Source: Erythrobacter sp.
GTDB taxonomy: Bacteria; Pseudomonadota; Alphaproteobacteria; Sphingomonadales; Sphingomonadaceae
NCBI GenBank assembly: GCA_002695185.1
Contig: NZOF01000107.1
Coordinates: 1-50,228, forward strand
DNA: 50,228 bases
Direction: 5' to 3'
This document shows positions 34,049 to 43,438 of this stretch, piece after piece. The notes below the pieces were generated by a model. The model had not been told where the DNA came from and made no database searches. It saw only the letters and a program-made list of their open reading frames with translations. The position numbers were made by a program, and so were the translations under genes. How positions within the stretch are numbered: position 1 is the stretch's first letter; the number at the start of each line of letters is the position of its first letter.

Positions 34049-35061
34049 TCAAGGTCGCCGTCAAGGTAACTATCCAGCTTGCTGGCACAGTCTGGCGAAA
34101 TGGCGAGAATCTCGTCCCCGTCCACCACTATAATGATGTCTTCCAACCCTATCGTGGACACCCTAGGCCCATCGGAATGAACCATGACGTTCCGGCAGTT
34201 TTTCAATCGAGTGGTCCCTTCTGAGACATTGCCTTGCTCATCAGAAGGCAAGCTGGCCATAAGGGAATGCCAGTTGCCAACGTCCGACCATTCCATGGCA
34301 GTGGTGACGACCGCGGTATTTTCGCTATGTTCAAATACAGCGTAGTCCACACTTTCACCGGTGATTTTTAGATAGGCGTCAGCGGATGGGTAGAATCGTT
34401 CATCCACCACCTTTCCACGCTCGACGGACTGTCTAACCAAGTCTGAAGTGCCCGGACGGAATTTATCCAGTTCAGCTAGAAAGTCAGAGGCGCGAAAAAC
34501 GAAAATACCTGCGTTCCAGAACACATCTTTCTGAGCAAATAGCGCTGCAGCTTTGCCAGCGTCAGGTTTTTCCAGAAAGTTTGCGATTTCATATCCCGGG
34601 TCGAGGCGGTCACCCACTGTTATATAGCCATATCCGGTTTCTGGGCGTGCTGGCTGGATACCTAGGCAAACTAGGAGTCCCCGAGTTGCGAGCTCTGCCG
34701 CTTCGGCAATGGCTTGGCGAAAGAGTGCATTATCCCCAATCTTGTGATCGCTTGGGCAGACAAGAAGGATATCTTCCCGGTTCGCGAGGTGCGCGGCCAA
34801 GGCAATCGCAGTTGCAGTATCCCGGGGTGCTGGCTCCACCAAAAGCCGGGATGACTCTGCTTGCTCGGCGGCCAATTCAGCGTGCTGTTCTCCGCAAACG
34901 ATTATTGGTTGCGAAAACATGGAATGTGAAATTCGGCTGATTGCCTGCTGAAAAAGGCTACGTTCGCCTGTTAGTCTCAAGAAAGGCTTTGGCCGACTTG
35001 GCCGACTGACCGGCCAAAGACGCTTCCCTGAGCCGCCGCACAGGATCACCGGCTGGATCAT
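34045..35061 (-). CDS. manC: mannose-1-phosphate guanylyltransferase
   Basis: The enzyme makes GDP-mannose from GTP and mannose-1-phosphate. The 338-residue protein begins with the nucleotide-binding loop VILCGGSGKRLWPVSRPSRP and holds LVCPSDHKIGDNALF, GYGYITVG, FLEKPD and MEWSDVGNWHSLMASLP. It lacks the C-terminal isomerase domain of bifunctional AlgA types, and the separate isomerase follows with a 4-base overlap. No phosphomannomutase gene is adjacent. Confidence 0.92.
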   Translation of the reverse strand: MIQPVILCGGSGKRLWPVSRPSRPKPFLRLTGERSLFQQAISRISHSMFSQPIIVCGEQHAELAAEQAESSRLLVEPAPRDTATAIALAAHLANREDILLVCPSDHKIGDNALFRQAIAEAAELATRGLLVCLGIQPARPETGYGYITVGDRLDPGYEIANFLEKPDAGKAAALFAQKDVFWNAGIFVFRASDFLAELDKFRPGTSDLVRQSVERGKVVDERFYPSADAYLKITGESVDYAVFEHSENTAVVTTAMEWSDVGNWHSLMASLPSDEQGNVSEGTTRLKNCRNVMVHSDGPRVSTIGLEDIIIVVDGDEILAISPDCASKLDSYLDGDLE

Positions 35062-35112
35062 CGGATATACACTTTGCCCATAGCATGGGCATAGCCGCCC
35101 TGGCTAAGCTTG

Positions 35113-35844
35113 TCAGTTAAAGAACCGTTGACGGTAAAGGAAGCTAGATGCGACCGGGTTACCCTGTGTATCGCGTGCCGGCTCGAACCTGATGTTCTGG
35201 TAGGACAATTCGCAAACACGTGCATCTGTCGCTGGAAAGGGGCTGGCTCGATAAATGTTGCATCCAGTCACCCTGCCTTCTGCCGAGACCGAAAGTCGAA
35301 CGATTACCGACTTACCGATCCTGGCCTCTCGCCCACCCGGTGGGATCGGGAAGGAACTAGAGTCGGAGATGCTCTGAATGAGTACAGGTTTTGTTGCAGC
35401 AACCCCGCCTTGCCCAGCGCCGCCGCTACCCGCTCCGGTACCCAAGCCATCCCCTGCAGCACCGGTACCGTCCCCGGACTCAGTCGCACCGGAAGTCGAA
35501 GCGTCTCCATCAGAAGACGCGCGTGGCACTGGCCGATCTTGTCTGATTTGCTCTTTCGGTGTTGGAGCACTCACCGGCTTCGGAATAGCCTCCTTGCCCG
35601 GGTCTCCCTGATAGCCCTGTTCCGGCTCGGGTTCGAGTTCAGCAGATTGCTTCTGCTCCTCGGGCGCAGTCACCGTAACGGTGAAAGCGGACACGACTGA
35701 CCTCTCGACGCTCGCGACGGCATTGGGCGCAAAGCTGCGCACGAGAAAGTAAAATATGGCAATATGTAGAAGGAGTATGGCCCCGACCACATAGGGATTT
35801 GGGCGTGGCTTAATGGTGCTGAAACCGGACGCTTCATCGCTCAT
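35113..35844 (-). CDS. TonB-like energy transducer protein
   Basis: The 243-residue protein has one N-terminal membrane helix (about residues 19-38), a long Glu/Pro- then Gly/Ser-rich periplasmic linker (about 60-150) and a C-terminal TonB-type domain (ARIGKSVIVRLSVSAEGRVT, then YQNIRFEPARDTQGNPV). TonB proteins pass inner-membrane energy from ExbB-ExbD to outer-membrane receptors. It lies right downstream of the large TonB-dependent receptor on the same strand, separated by a terminator, so the two may work together. exbB and exbD are not in the window. Confidence 0.8.
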   Translation of the reverse strand: MSDEASGFSTIKPRPNPYVVGAILLLHIAIFYFLVRSFAPNAVASVERSVVSAFTVTVTAPEEQKQSAELEPEPEQGYQGDPGKEAIPKPVSAPTPKEQIRQDRPVPRASSDGDASTSGATESGDGTGAAGDGLGTGAGSGGAGQGGVAATKPVLIQSISDSSSFPIPPGGREARIGKSVIVRLSVSAEGRVTGCNIYRASPFPATDARVCELSYQNIRFEPARDTQGNPVASSFLYRQRFFN

Positions 35845-35904
35845 GAGCGCACAACGGCCGGATTGTGCTGAGCGTTCCGCAGTCAGTTAGGCTGATGACA
35901 AGTT

Positions 35905-35935
35905 AAAAAAAAGGGGCAGCCTTTTGACTGCCCCT
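35905..35935 (-). terminator. intrinsic terminator of the TonB-dependent receptor gene
   Basis: On the minus strand the arms AGGGGCAGTC and GGCTGCCCCT pair around an A4 loop and are followed by eight T. It lies 24 bp after the receptor stop codon. Confidence 0.9.
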
Positions 35936-35958
35936 ACGGGAATTAGACCTATCGATGA

Positions 35959-38900
35959 TTAGAAACGATAACTAACACCAAGCTTTATCCGCCAAACCGA
36001 TGCAGGTGTGTATAGCTGGTTATCGGCATCATAAGTCCCCTGAATTTCATCCTGAATTTGCTGGACTGTTGGATCAGCTAGACAGTCACGGGGACTTGCC
36101 GGGTCCGCGACGCAGAATTGATCGAAGACATAGCGACCAGACTCGTCCACACCGGCGAGCTCGATAATTCCCTGCTGTCCTGCATATTGCCGGGCGCGAA
36201 GGATATTCCAGTCTTGGTCAAGCAAGTTAAGAAAATTGTCGACCATCGCGTAGACTTGGATTGAGTCGTCCCCTCCAAAGAAACGGCCTGGCCCAGGGAT
36301 ATCTTGCGAAAATTTGAGGTCTAGATCGAAATACCAGTCGTTCTCACACGTATTGCGAGCAATACTCGTTCCAGCGAAATCGCTAGCGCAATCAAGTCCC
36401 CCAAGGAAATTTGAAAGCGCTTGGACAGTATTCGCATCCGAAGTGGGCGACACATAAGGGTCGTCCGAGCCCGTGGGAACGTACAGCACGGCATTATCCG
36501 AGCCCGAGGCGGAGTCATTGAAAATGCTGCCCCCACTAAATGCAAGACCGTAATGACGGCCAGATCGAGCCGTGAATGTCGCAGTTAGACGGGTACTTAA
36601 ATCCTTAAAGAACTCTTCTGCCATCGAAAGACGCGCGGTGATGTTATGAGTGTTTGAGTAGATAGACTCGGCTTCAGCTGGGTTCTGGAGGTCGAATGCG
36701 AGGGTACGGTCATAATTGGAGCTAGCTGTCGAACTCGTCATGGCGCGTCGATCGTTTGCATCGGTGTACGCATAGCCGACGAGAAAATCGACATTGCCCC
36801 CATCGGTTATGATGCCACTGCCGGTGCTCTTCGAAAGAACAAAGGATGCAGTCCAGCTATCGAAGCCGTCAGCATTAGTTAAAACCAACTCGTCATCACG
36901 GCGGGTATTGAAGCAGTCTTCCGTTACTCCGGTGAAGACCGGTCCTGGATTATTACCTTGGAAAACAGCGTCACAGCCCGCGACTGTGGGATCGATTGCA
37001 TCGTAAATCGGCCGACCGTCAACGGTAAACCCGTTTAGACCTTCAGTCGGATTTACCACTTGGGATAGATCGGCGACCGTAAATGGATTGCGAAAGTGGC
37101 TGTATATGAAATCCGTCTTAAAACGCCAGTCGCTCAAGAACCCAGCGCTTGTGAAGTTCAGGCCGCTTTCGAATCCAGCATTAAACCGTACTACGCTTGG
37201 GGACTTGATATTGGGGTCGATGGATTGCGTGTCTGCGGCACCTTGGGCGGCATCCTCTTGGCCGTCCGCGAAAACGCAATCTGGGACACCGGCGAACGTG
37301 CCGCCAGCCAAGACATTGTAGGGGTCCGCCAAACCTGCGCAGTTTGCAGAAGCGAGGTTACCCTCCGAGTAAGTGATCCCGTTGTTTTGGAAAGCATTGC
37401 CGAACCAGACCAGCGGATCACCGCCCGAGAATACACCTGCGCCCAACCGTAACGTAGGAGCGCTGAACACTGCGAAATCATCTGCTTCGTATGTGAAAGC
37501 AGCTCTTGGGAGGAGGGATACGGGAAGAGCGCCAAAGCCGATTGCGTTGGAGCGGCCATTATAACGTTCAGCGAAGTTCGGGTTGTAAGCTGGGAAATCG
37601 CCGTCGTGCAGATCAACTCGAACGCCAAGCACCGCATTTACGCGGTCTGTCATCTGCCAATCATCTTGGGCGAAGAAGCTCCAAGTGGTTCGCGAGAAAT
37701 TTGCAGCCGCATCGTTGACATCACCGGTCGCCGATGCAGCACCTGTAGCTCCTACCGTAGTATTATCATAAAGATTCCGTCCAAAAAAGCTGGAGGTACG
37801 GTCGCCATTGGTCAGAATACCTGCTTCAAGTGCGTCAAGATCGGCAAAATTTAGAATGCCGCTCGAACCAGGGACGAACAAGTTGAAAATATCTACCTTG
37901 TTCCACGTCGTGCCGAGCTTGATGCTATGCCTTCCCGCATCGATGCGCGCGATCGCGGTTGCGTAATCGACAGTCGTATTGAGCTGGTTGGCCATGCGGA
38001 AGGTACCAGGGCCTGCCTGCAAGGAACCATAGATCCCGTCTCGGAAGGTACCTACGTTAATTTGTGGAATCGGGTTATCCGACTGCGCTTCGCCGCCGCC
38101 GACAGGATCCTGAAGATCGTCAATTTGAGAGTGGGCGTAGCGCAGCTCTGTAGAGAAGTTATCCGACCAATCGGAATATAGACGGGTCGAATAATAATCG
38201 GACTTCGTTCCCGAGTTGTAAAAATTGTTAAGGCCGGTGAGAGTGGGAGAGGTGATCGAGTCGAAAATTCCGTCTTCCTTGACCGTACTTTCCTCAAGCC
38301 TTTGGTAAGTTGCCTCTAGGCGATGGGCGTCGTTAATCTGGAGATCCAGACGAGCAAAATATCGGTCGTTCTCGTAAGGAAGATTGTAAACTAACGGTCC
38401 TGTTTCAATACCGTACTGGTTGGACAAGATATCAGAAAAGCGCTGAAAATCTTCAACCGTAATGCCCGTGGTTTCATTAGCATATCCACCGCCATCTGGA
38501 CCGAAATCCCAAGCTTCTCCACTTTCCTGATGAGAATAAGCGCCGAAGAAGAAAAGGCGATCCGGAATTATCGGTCCGCCGAGCGACACACCGTAATTCT
38601 TTTGCTCCTGCACCGGGTTGGTTGCTTCACCAGCCACGTCTTTCCCGCGAAGACCATTGTCCGAATATTCGAAGAATGCATCCCCGTGAAATTCATTTCC
38701 GCCTGACTTGGTGATGACGTTAATAGCGCAGCCTGTGAATTGCCCATATTCCACGTCAAAGGGTGCAAATTCGACCGAAGTTTCGCGTATGGCCGAGTAA
38801 GGAATGGGAGTGGAACTGCGCGAAGCAAAGCCGTTGCCGTTCAAGCCATAGAGGTCGCCTTGGCTGATTGCATCGACGGTAAAAGCATTCGACCGATCGT

Positions 38901-39453
38901 TGCCGCCAAGGCAAGAGATACGGTTTTGGCCGGAGCTTGTGTCAGGATCGAGAGTAACACGCGGATCAAGCCGAATGATATCGCGCACATCTCGGTCAAA
39001 AGTTGGCGTTTCCTCGATGAACGCGGTACCAAATCCCGTGCCAGGACCAACCGCAAGCTGTGTCACACGAACGCGAGATCCTGTGACAACAATGACACCA
39101 CTTCCGCTAGTCAAGGTGAAGGTGAGTTCAGTCGCACCAGATACATTGGTGGTAACACCTTCAACGGTTTGTCCCTCAAAACCTGAAGCATTCGCAGAGA
39201 TGGTGTAAGGTCCGCCCGTAACCAAGTTTGCTGCAGCAAACTCGCCGTTCGGTCCGGTTGTGAGTGTACGCATTGCGCCCGTGCGAGTGTCAGTCACCAT
39301 CACATTTGCACCGGCCACCGGGGCACCTGCGTCATCTTGGACTGTTCCTTGAACAGTGGACGTGATCTGTTGGGCTGCAGCCGGAGCGGCAACCATCCCA
39401 GCTGCGGCGGAAATGCTGACTGCGCTTGCGGCCAGGAGATACTTGAACTTCAT
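35959..39453 (-). CDS. Oar-like TonB-dependent receptor with carboxypeptidase-regulatory domain
   Basis: This is a 1164-residue outer-membrane protein. A signal peptide ends near AAPAAAQQ (residue about 28). A carboxypeptidase-regulatory-like domain follows (GTVQDDAGAPVAGANVMVTD, about 35-115), then a TonB box region with VIVVTGSRVRV, a plug domain (DVRDIIRLDPRVTLDP, EFAPFDVEYGQFTGCAINVI) and a 22-strand-type barrel ending WRIKLGVSYRF with terminal Phe. Such Oar-like receptors are common in Sphingomonadales and may import large or hydrophobic substrates or proteins, and the ligand cannot be told. A 16-bp palindrome lies about 160 bp upstream of the start. Confidence 0.94.
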   Translation of the reverse strand: MKFKYLLAASAVSISAAAGMVAAPAAAQQITSTVQGTVQDDAGAPVAGANVMVTDTRTGAMRTLTTGPNGEFAAANLVTGGPYTISANASGFEGQTVEGVTTNVSGATELTFTLTSGSGVIVVTGSRVRVTQLAVGPGTGFGTAFIEETPTFDRDVRDIIRLDPRVTLDPDTSSGQNRISCLGGNDRSNAFTVDAISQGDLYGLNGNGFASRSSTPIPYSAIRETSVEFAPFDVEYGQFTGCAINVITKSGGNEFHGDAFFEYSDNGLRGKDVAGEATNPVQEQKNYGVSLGGPIIPDRLFFFGAYSHQESGEAWDFGPDGGGYANETTGITVEDFQRFSDILSNQYGIETGPLVYNLPYENDRYFARLDLQINDAHRLEATYQRLEESTVKEDGIFDSITSPTLTGLNNFYNSGTKSDYYSTRLYSDWSDNFSTELRYAHSQIDDLQDPVGGGEAQSDNPIPQINVGTFRDGIYGSLQAGPGTFRMANQLNTTVDYATAIARIDAGRHSIKLGTTWNKVDIFNLFVPGSSGILNFADLDALEAGILTNGDRTSSFFGRNLYDNTTVGATGAASATGDVNDAAANFSRTTWSFFAQDDWQMTDRVNAVLGVRVDLHDGDFPAYNPNFAERYNGRSNAIGFGALPVSLLPRAAFTYEADDFAVFSAPTLRLGAGVFSGGDPLVWFGNAFQNNGITYSEGNLASANCAGLADPYNVLAGGTFAGVPDCVFADGQEDAAQGAADTQSIDPNIKSPSVVRFNAGFESGLNFTSAGFLSDWRFKTDFIYSHFRNPFTVADLSQVVNPTEGLNGFTVDGRPIYDAIDPTVAGCDAVFQGNNPGPVFTGVTEDCFNTRRDDELVLTNADGFDSWTASFVLSKSTGSGIITDGGNVDFLVGYAYTDANDRRAMTSSTASSNYDRTLAFDLQNPAEAESIYSNTHNITARLSMAEEFFKDLSTRLTATFTARSGRHYGLAFSGGSIFNDSASGSDNAVLYVPTGSDDPYVSPTSDANTVQALSNFLGGLDCASDFAGTSIARNTCENDWYFDLDLKFSQDIPGPGRFFGGDDSIQVYAMVDNFLNLLDQDWNILRARQYAGQQGIIELAGVDESGRYVFDQFCVADPASPRDCLADPTVQQIQDEIQGTYDADNQLYTPASVWRIKLGVSYRF

Positions 39454-39609
39454 CGGAGAAGACCCCTTCGTCTCTTCAGATTGGATATATCGGTTAGCAC
39501 TGGAGATGCGCCGCCCCGCTAGGCTGGCGATGTTTCGCCAAAGCTATCCTTTTGTGACAGAGTCAAGACAACCACAGGCGCAGGCTGGGCCGGCAAGAGG
39601 CATGGCCGA

Positions 39610-39625
39610 AAAACACATGTGTTTT
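39610..39625. promoter_or_regulatory. perfect 16-bp palindrome upstream of the TonB receptor gene
   Basis: AAAACACATGTGTTTT is self-complementary along its full length. It lies about 160 bp upstream of the receptor start and 74 bp past the end of the oxygenase gene, in a 245-bp gap without genes. It may be a binding site for a dimeric regulator. A weak TTGACT element on the minus strand near 39560 is the only promoter-like hint. Confidence 0.45.
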
Positions 39626-39698
39626 CTGTGCATTACTGTTGTTGCAAAAAGCACACAGCCAGTAAAAACTTTCTCTGGGAGCCAGTTTCCGGCCGAAG

Positions 39699-40628
39699 TC
39701 AGGCCAGATTTATCTCGCGCAAGCGCTGCATCAGGTAATCGTGACTCGATATCGGTTCGGGATGGTTCGCAGGGTTTTCCGCATCGATGCATGACGGTAA
39801 GGTCTCGATCACATAGTCTGGCCTGAAGTGCAGGAAGAAAGGCATCGAGTAGCGTGCCCGATAGGCTGCTTCACCACGCGGGTTTACAACTCTGTGGGTC
39901 GTGGACCGGAGCTTGTGGTTGGTCAGACGGTCCAGCATGTCGCCAATATTGACGACCAGTGCGCCCGCTGGCGGGTCTACCGCTAGCCACTCCCCGTCCG
40001 ACGTCAGCAGTTCGAGGCCAGCTTCTTCTGCCCCAAGCAGCAAGGTAATCGTATTGATGTCACCATGGGCAGCTGCGCGAATGGCACCCTCGGCCTCCGC
40101 CCCCTCCAAGGGCGGATAGCGCAAGAGCCGCATGACGGAGTTTCCATCTTCGACCGTTGGTACAAAGAAATCGCGCGGCAGATCGAGATGAATTGCGATC
40201 GCTTCGAGCACGCGACTGCCCGCCAATTCAAATGCAGAATAAAGCTCGCTGAACGTATTGCGGAAGCCTTCAACTTCCTCGGGCCAGACGTTGTCCGGCA
40301 TATATTCGGAGAGCGGATGGCCGGCTGGCAATTCGCGGCCGACATGCCAGAATTCTTTGAGATCATGTACCTTCGCGTCTTTTGCCTTTTCCGTGCCAAA
40401 GGGCGTATAGCCTCGCGCACCGCCGCCACCGGGAACATGATAAGCTTTCTTCACATAGTCTGGCAGCGCGAAGAAAGCTTTCGAGAGCTCTTCCGCTCGA
40501 TCGATCAACTCCTGCGGAATACCGTGATCGCGAATGACCGCGAAGCCATATTCCTCGAAACTGTGGCCGATTTCCTTGGCGACATCCTCGAGCGGGCGAG
40601 CAATGGATACACTGGCAATGTCAGACAT
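39699..40628 (-). CDS. isopenicillin N synthase-like 2-oxoglutarate/Fe(II) oxygenase
   Basis: The 309-residue protein belongs to the non-heme iron oxygenase family. The N-terminal DIOX_N-like part has GFAVIRDHGIPQELID. The iron facial triad is read as His and Asp in AAHGDINTITLL and a distal His in TTHRVVNP, with RARYSMPFFLHF supplying the Arg and Ser that bind 2-oxoglutarate. Substrate unknown, and bacterial members often modify small molecules or amino acids. It is on the same strand as the nucleoside transporter upstream (87-bp gap). Confidence 0.9.
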   Translation of the reverse strand: MSDIASVSIARPLEDVAKEIGHSFEEYGFAVIRDHGIPQELIDRAEELSKAFFALPDYVKKAYHVPGGGGARGYTPFGTEKAKDAKVHDLKEFWHVGRELPAGHPLSEYMPDNVWPEEVEGFRNTFSELYSAFELAGSRVLEAIAIHLDLPRDFFVPTVEDGNSVMRLLRYPPLEGAEAEGAIRAAAHGDINTITLLLGAEEAGLELLTSDGEWLAVDPPAGALVVNIGDMLDRLTNHKLRSTTHRVVNPRGEAAYRARYSMPFFLHFRPDYVIETLPSCIDAENPANHPEPISSHDYLMQRLREINLA

Positions 40629-40715
40629 CGCGTCGCGATACGCGCGCCGGCAAGAAGGTGCAATAGTGCCCCGTCGAGAGGCGATTCACTCGCATCTCCA
40701 AGTGCCAGAAATTGG

Positions 40716-42065
40716 CTAATACGGTAGGAACAGCCCTGCCAGAGCAGCACTCATCAGATTGGCGAGCGAGCCTGCAGCAAGAGCCCTTAGGCCGAGTCGT
40801 GCGATGACGGGCCTCTGATTGGGTGCCAGGCCGCCGGTCACTGCCATCTGGATGGCGATAGAGCTGAAATTGGCAAAGCCACATAATGCGAAGGTTACGA
40901 TTGCACGGCTACGATCATTCAGCGCGGTCCCATCCAGAGCACCGAGATCGATGAAGGCGACGAACTCGTTCAGCACGATTTTCGTACCGAACAAACCTCC
41001 GGCGACACCTGCCTGATCCCAAGGAATGCCAAGGAGATACATTACCGGAGCGAACACCCATCCCAGCACCATCTGAAAGCTCAGCGCGTCATAGCCGAAT
41101 AGGCCCCCGGCCCAGCCTAGCAGTCCGTTGGCAAGCGCGACCAAAGCCACAAAGGCGAGAACCATGGCTCCCACTGCAACAGCAAGCTTCACCCCGGTCT
41201 GCGCGCCTTGCGCGGCTGCCTCGATCACATTGGCGGGTTTTTCACCATCCTCGAATGTTTCGGCCACCTCTACTTCGTGCGCCTTTTCGCTCTCGGTAAT
41301 TGCAGCTGGGCCCTCGCCGCTGATACGACCGCGCGGCAGGGAAAGCTCGCCCTCTGCCTCGGGAGATGGTTCTCCATCGTCAGGCATGATGATCTTGGCC
41401 ATCAGAATGCCGCCCGGTGCAGACATGAACGCTGCCGCCAGCAGGAACGGCAAATAATCATTCCCAAGCAATCCGGCATAGGCGGCCAGAATGGTCCCAG
41501 CGACACCAGCCATTCCCACGCTCATCAAAGTGAACAGGCGCGATGGCGCGAGTGCGGCGAGATACGGCCGAACCACCAGTGGACTTTCGGACTGGCCGAC
41601 GAAAATATTCGCAGCCGCACCAAGCGATTCGACTTTCGAAATTCCCGTAACCCATCCAATCGCCCCGCCGACCCAGCGCACGACACGTTGCATGATTCCG
41701 AGATAATAGAGGATCGAGACCAGCGCCGCGAAGAATATGATTACCGGCAAAGCACCCAAGGCAAACGTATTCGACAAGGGATTATTCTCGGGCGCACCGA
41801 AGAGGAACTGGGTTCCTTGGTCTGCATAGGAAAGCAGCACAGCGACACCGTTCGACATTCCGTGAATGACCGCCCTGCCCCCGCTGGTACCAAGGACGAG
41901 GAACGCCATGAGAGCTTGCAATGCGAAAGCAGCCCCCACGATGCGCAACTTGATCCGCCTCTTGCCGGTCGACAGCAGGAAAGCGATGGCAAGGATCACC
42001 ACGATCCCGAAGATATTGATAAGTACTGGCGGCACGCGGACCCCTTCGCATTGCACTAGGGACAA
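40716..42065 (-). CDS. CNT (NupC) family nucleoside transporter
   Basis: This is an inner-membrane symporter for nucleosides, 449 residues, with about ten hydrophobic segments. Family signatures are VFVGQSESPLV-like (NIFVGQSESPLVVRPYLA), GTILAAYAGLLG, and FGTKIVLNEFVAFIDLG and ALCGFANFSSIAIQ near the C-terminus. A polar insert of about 60 residues (around 245-300) interrupts the middle. The start may be ATG 42065 or GTG 42035, and the latter begins just before the first helix. Co-ion and nucleoside range are unknown. Confidence 0.92.
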   Translation of the reverse strand: MSLVQCEGVRVPPVLINIFGIVVILAIAFLLSTGKRRIKLRIVGAAFALQALMAFLVLGTSGGRAVIHGMSNGVAVLLSYADQGTQFLFGAPENNPLSNTFALGALPVIIFFAALVSILYYLGIMQRVVRWVGGAIGWVTGISKVESLGAAANIFVGQSESPLVVRPYLAALAPSRLFTLMSVGMAGVAGTILAAYAGLLGNDYLPFLLAAAFMSAPGGILMAKIIMPDDGEPSPEAEGELSLPRGRISGEGPAAITESEKAHEVEVAETFEDGEKPANVIEAAAQGAQTGVKLAVAVGAMVLAFVALVALANGLLGWAGGLFGYDALSFQMVLGWVFAPVMYLLGIPWDQAGVAGGLFGTKIVLNEFVAFIDLGALDGTALNDRSRAIVTFALCGFANFSSIAIQMAVTGGLAPNQRPVIARLGLRALAAGSLANLMSAALAGLFLPY

Positions 42066-42184
42066 CTGGGACTAGTTGCGGATGAAATCGGCCGCTACCT
42101 TGCGCGGCGGCACCGCTTAGTCAATTTATGCTCGCAATTCCAGCTTCGGCTGTCACCAGACATGAAAGCATACCGACCTTCATC

Positions 42185-42874
42185 ATGACCGAACAGCATG
42201 GCGAGATTCGCATAAATGCCGCAGCGACACCGCTAGGGCTCTTCGTCTATACTCTAGTCTATGGCGGAATGACGGTGCTTGCCGGTGTGCTCGCGTTCAA
42301 ACAGGTCCAGCTTTACCCCACCGATCTCGCAGTCGAATCCGGCATATTCGCCTTCTTGTTGCTGGTGGTGATATCGAGCACGATCGCCCAGCTTTACGGT
42401 GAAAAGCTCGCAAATCGAATTGTTTGGTGGGGGTTTCTGCCCCTCCTGATTGCAGCCCTTCTTATGCAGCTCGTGCTGCACCTTCCTGCATCACCCGAAA
42501 TGGCTGGTGGTCGAGCGGAGGATCTTGCCGCTTTCGAGCGCGTACATGCCACCATCTGGCGGGTATGGGCGGCAGGGCCGGCCGCCTATCTAGTTTCCCT
42601 GCTGTTGAATGTCTGGATTTTCGCCAGATTGCGCGGAACCGATGAGAACACGAGCACCGTCTCTCTGATGATGCGAGGAGCGATCGCTTCCGCGCTCAGC
42701 CAGGCAATCGATTCGGTGATCTTCATCACGCTGGCCTTCTATGGGCAATTTCCCATCGGAAACCTTCTGGTCGGCCAGATAATCGCCAAGGTTCTACTAA
42801 GCTTTGTGCTGGTGCCGTTCCTGATTACCGGCGGAGTGGCTTTTGCCAAATGGCTGGACACACGAAAAAGCTGA
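42185..42874 (+). CDS. queuosine precursor transporter (VUT/YhhQ family)
   Basis: The 229-residue membrane protein has six hydrophobic segments and the family order: an N-terminal pair around FVYTLVYGGMTVLAG, SSTIAQLYGEKLANRIVWWG, then SALSQAIDSVIFITLAFYG with the conserved Asp, and VGQIIAKVLLSFVLVPFL. YhhQ-type proteins import preQ0/preQ1 for queuosine in tRNA. The ATG at 42185 is preferred, and an in-frame ATG at 42128 adds a leader not seen in the family. It abuts the convergent DUF421 gene with no spacing. Confidence 0.88.
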   Translation: MTEQHGEIRINAAATPLGLFVYTLVYGGMTVLAGVLAFKQVQLYPTDLAVESGIFAFLLLVVISSTIAQLYGEKLANRIVWWGFLPLLIAALLMQLVLHLPASPEMAGGRAEDLAAFERVHATIWRVWAAGPAAYLVSLLLNVWIFARLRGTDENTSTVSLMMRGAIASALSQAIDSVIFITLAFYGQFPIGNLLVGQIIAKVLLSFVLVPFLITGGVAFAKWLDTRKS

Positions 42875-43390
42875 TTAGGGTCTTTCGATTCCCTCGATGA
42901 TGCGGTCTTCCAGCGTATCTCCATGAAGGACCGAGATGTCTCCAGTGGTTTCTAGTACCACCGCCCTTACTTGGTTTAATTCAAGCACGTTTGCTTCGCG
43001 AAGCTTGGCGAACAAATCACTCTCGGCGACGCGTGACACGTTCAGGGCTTTGTCGATGACCTTGCCGTCATACATGAGGATTATGGGGCCGTTCTGTATT
43101 GCGTCCTCGAACGCTTGGGAGTGGCGCCTAATGCGGGCGATCAGATATTGGACGCCGAACAAACCGCCCGTTGCCAGCAGAGCTTGAGCAAAAGCCGTCC
43201 ATTCGCTTGCTTGCACTGCACCAGCAAGCAGAGAGCCGGATGCGATCGTTACGACGAAATCGAAGTTCGTCATTTTGGAAAGGGTCCGCAGGCCGATCAT
43301 TCGGATCAGGGCGGTCACCCAGGCGACGCCGATTATTGAGAGGATCGCTGCGCGGGCAACGATATCGAGCCAGGTTTCTTCGAAGAACAT
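42875..43390 (-). CDS. DUF421 (YetF-type) membrane protein
   Basis: The 171-residue protein has three N-terminal membrane segments (about residues 12-32, 46-62 and 66-84) and the DUF421 signature LIRMIGLRTLSKMTNFDFVV, followed by a cytosolic domain (GPIILMYDGKVIDKALN). Its function is unknown. The G+C content is still low here (60 of 120 bases over 42901-43020), and the next gene upstream marks the change to high G+C. Confidence 0.9.
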   Translation of the reverse strand: MFFEETWLDIVARAAILSIIGVAWVTALIRMIGLRTLSKMTNFDFVVTIASGSLLAGAVQASEWTAFAQALLATGGLFGVQYLIARIRRHSQAFEDAIQNGPIILMYDGKVIDKALNVSRVAESDLFAKLREANVLELNQVRAVVLETTGDISVLHGDTLEDRIIEGIERP

Positions 43391-43438
43391 GGTCCCGCAA
43401 CGCGCGGGATGCGAAACCCTTCCCGAAACTGCCAGATA

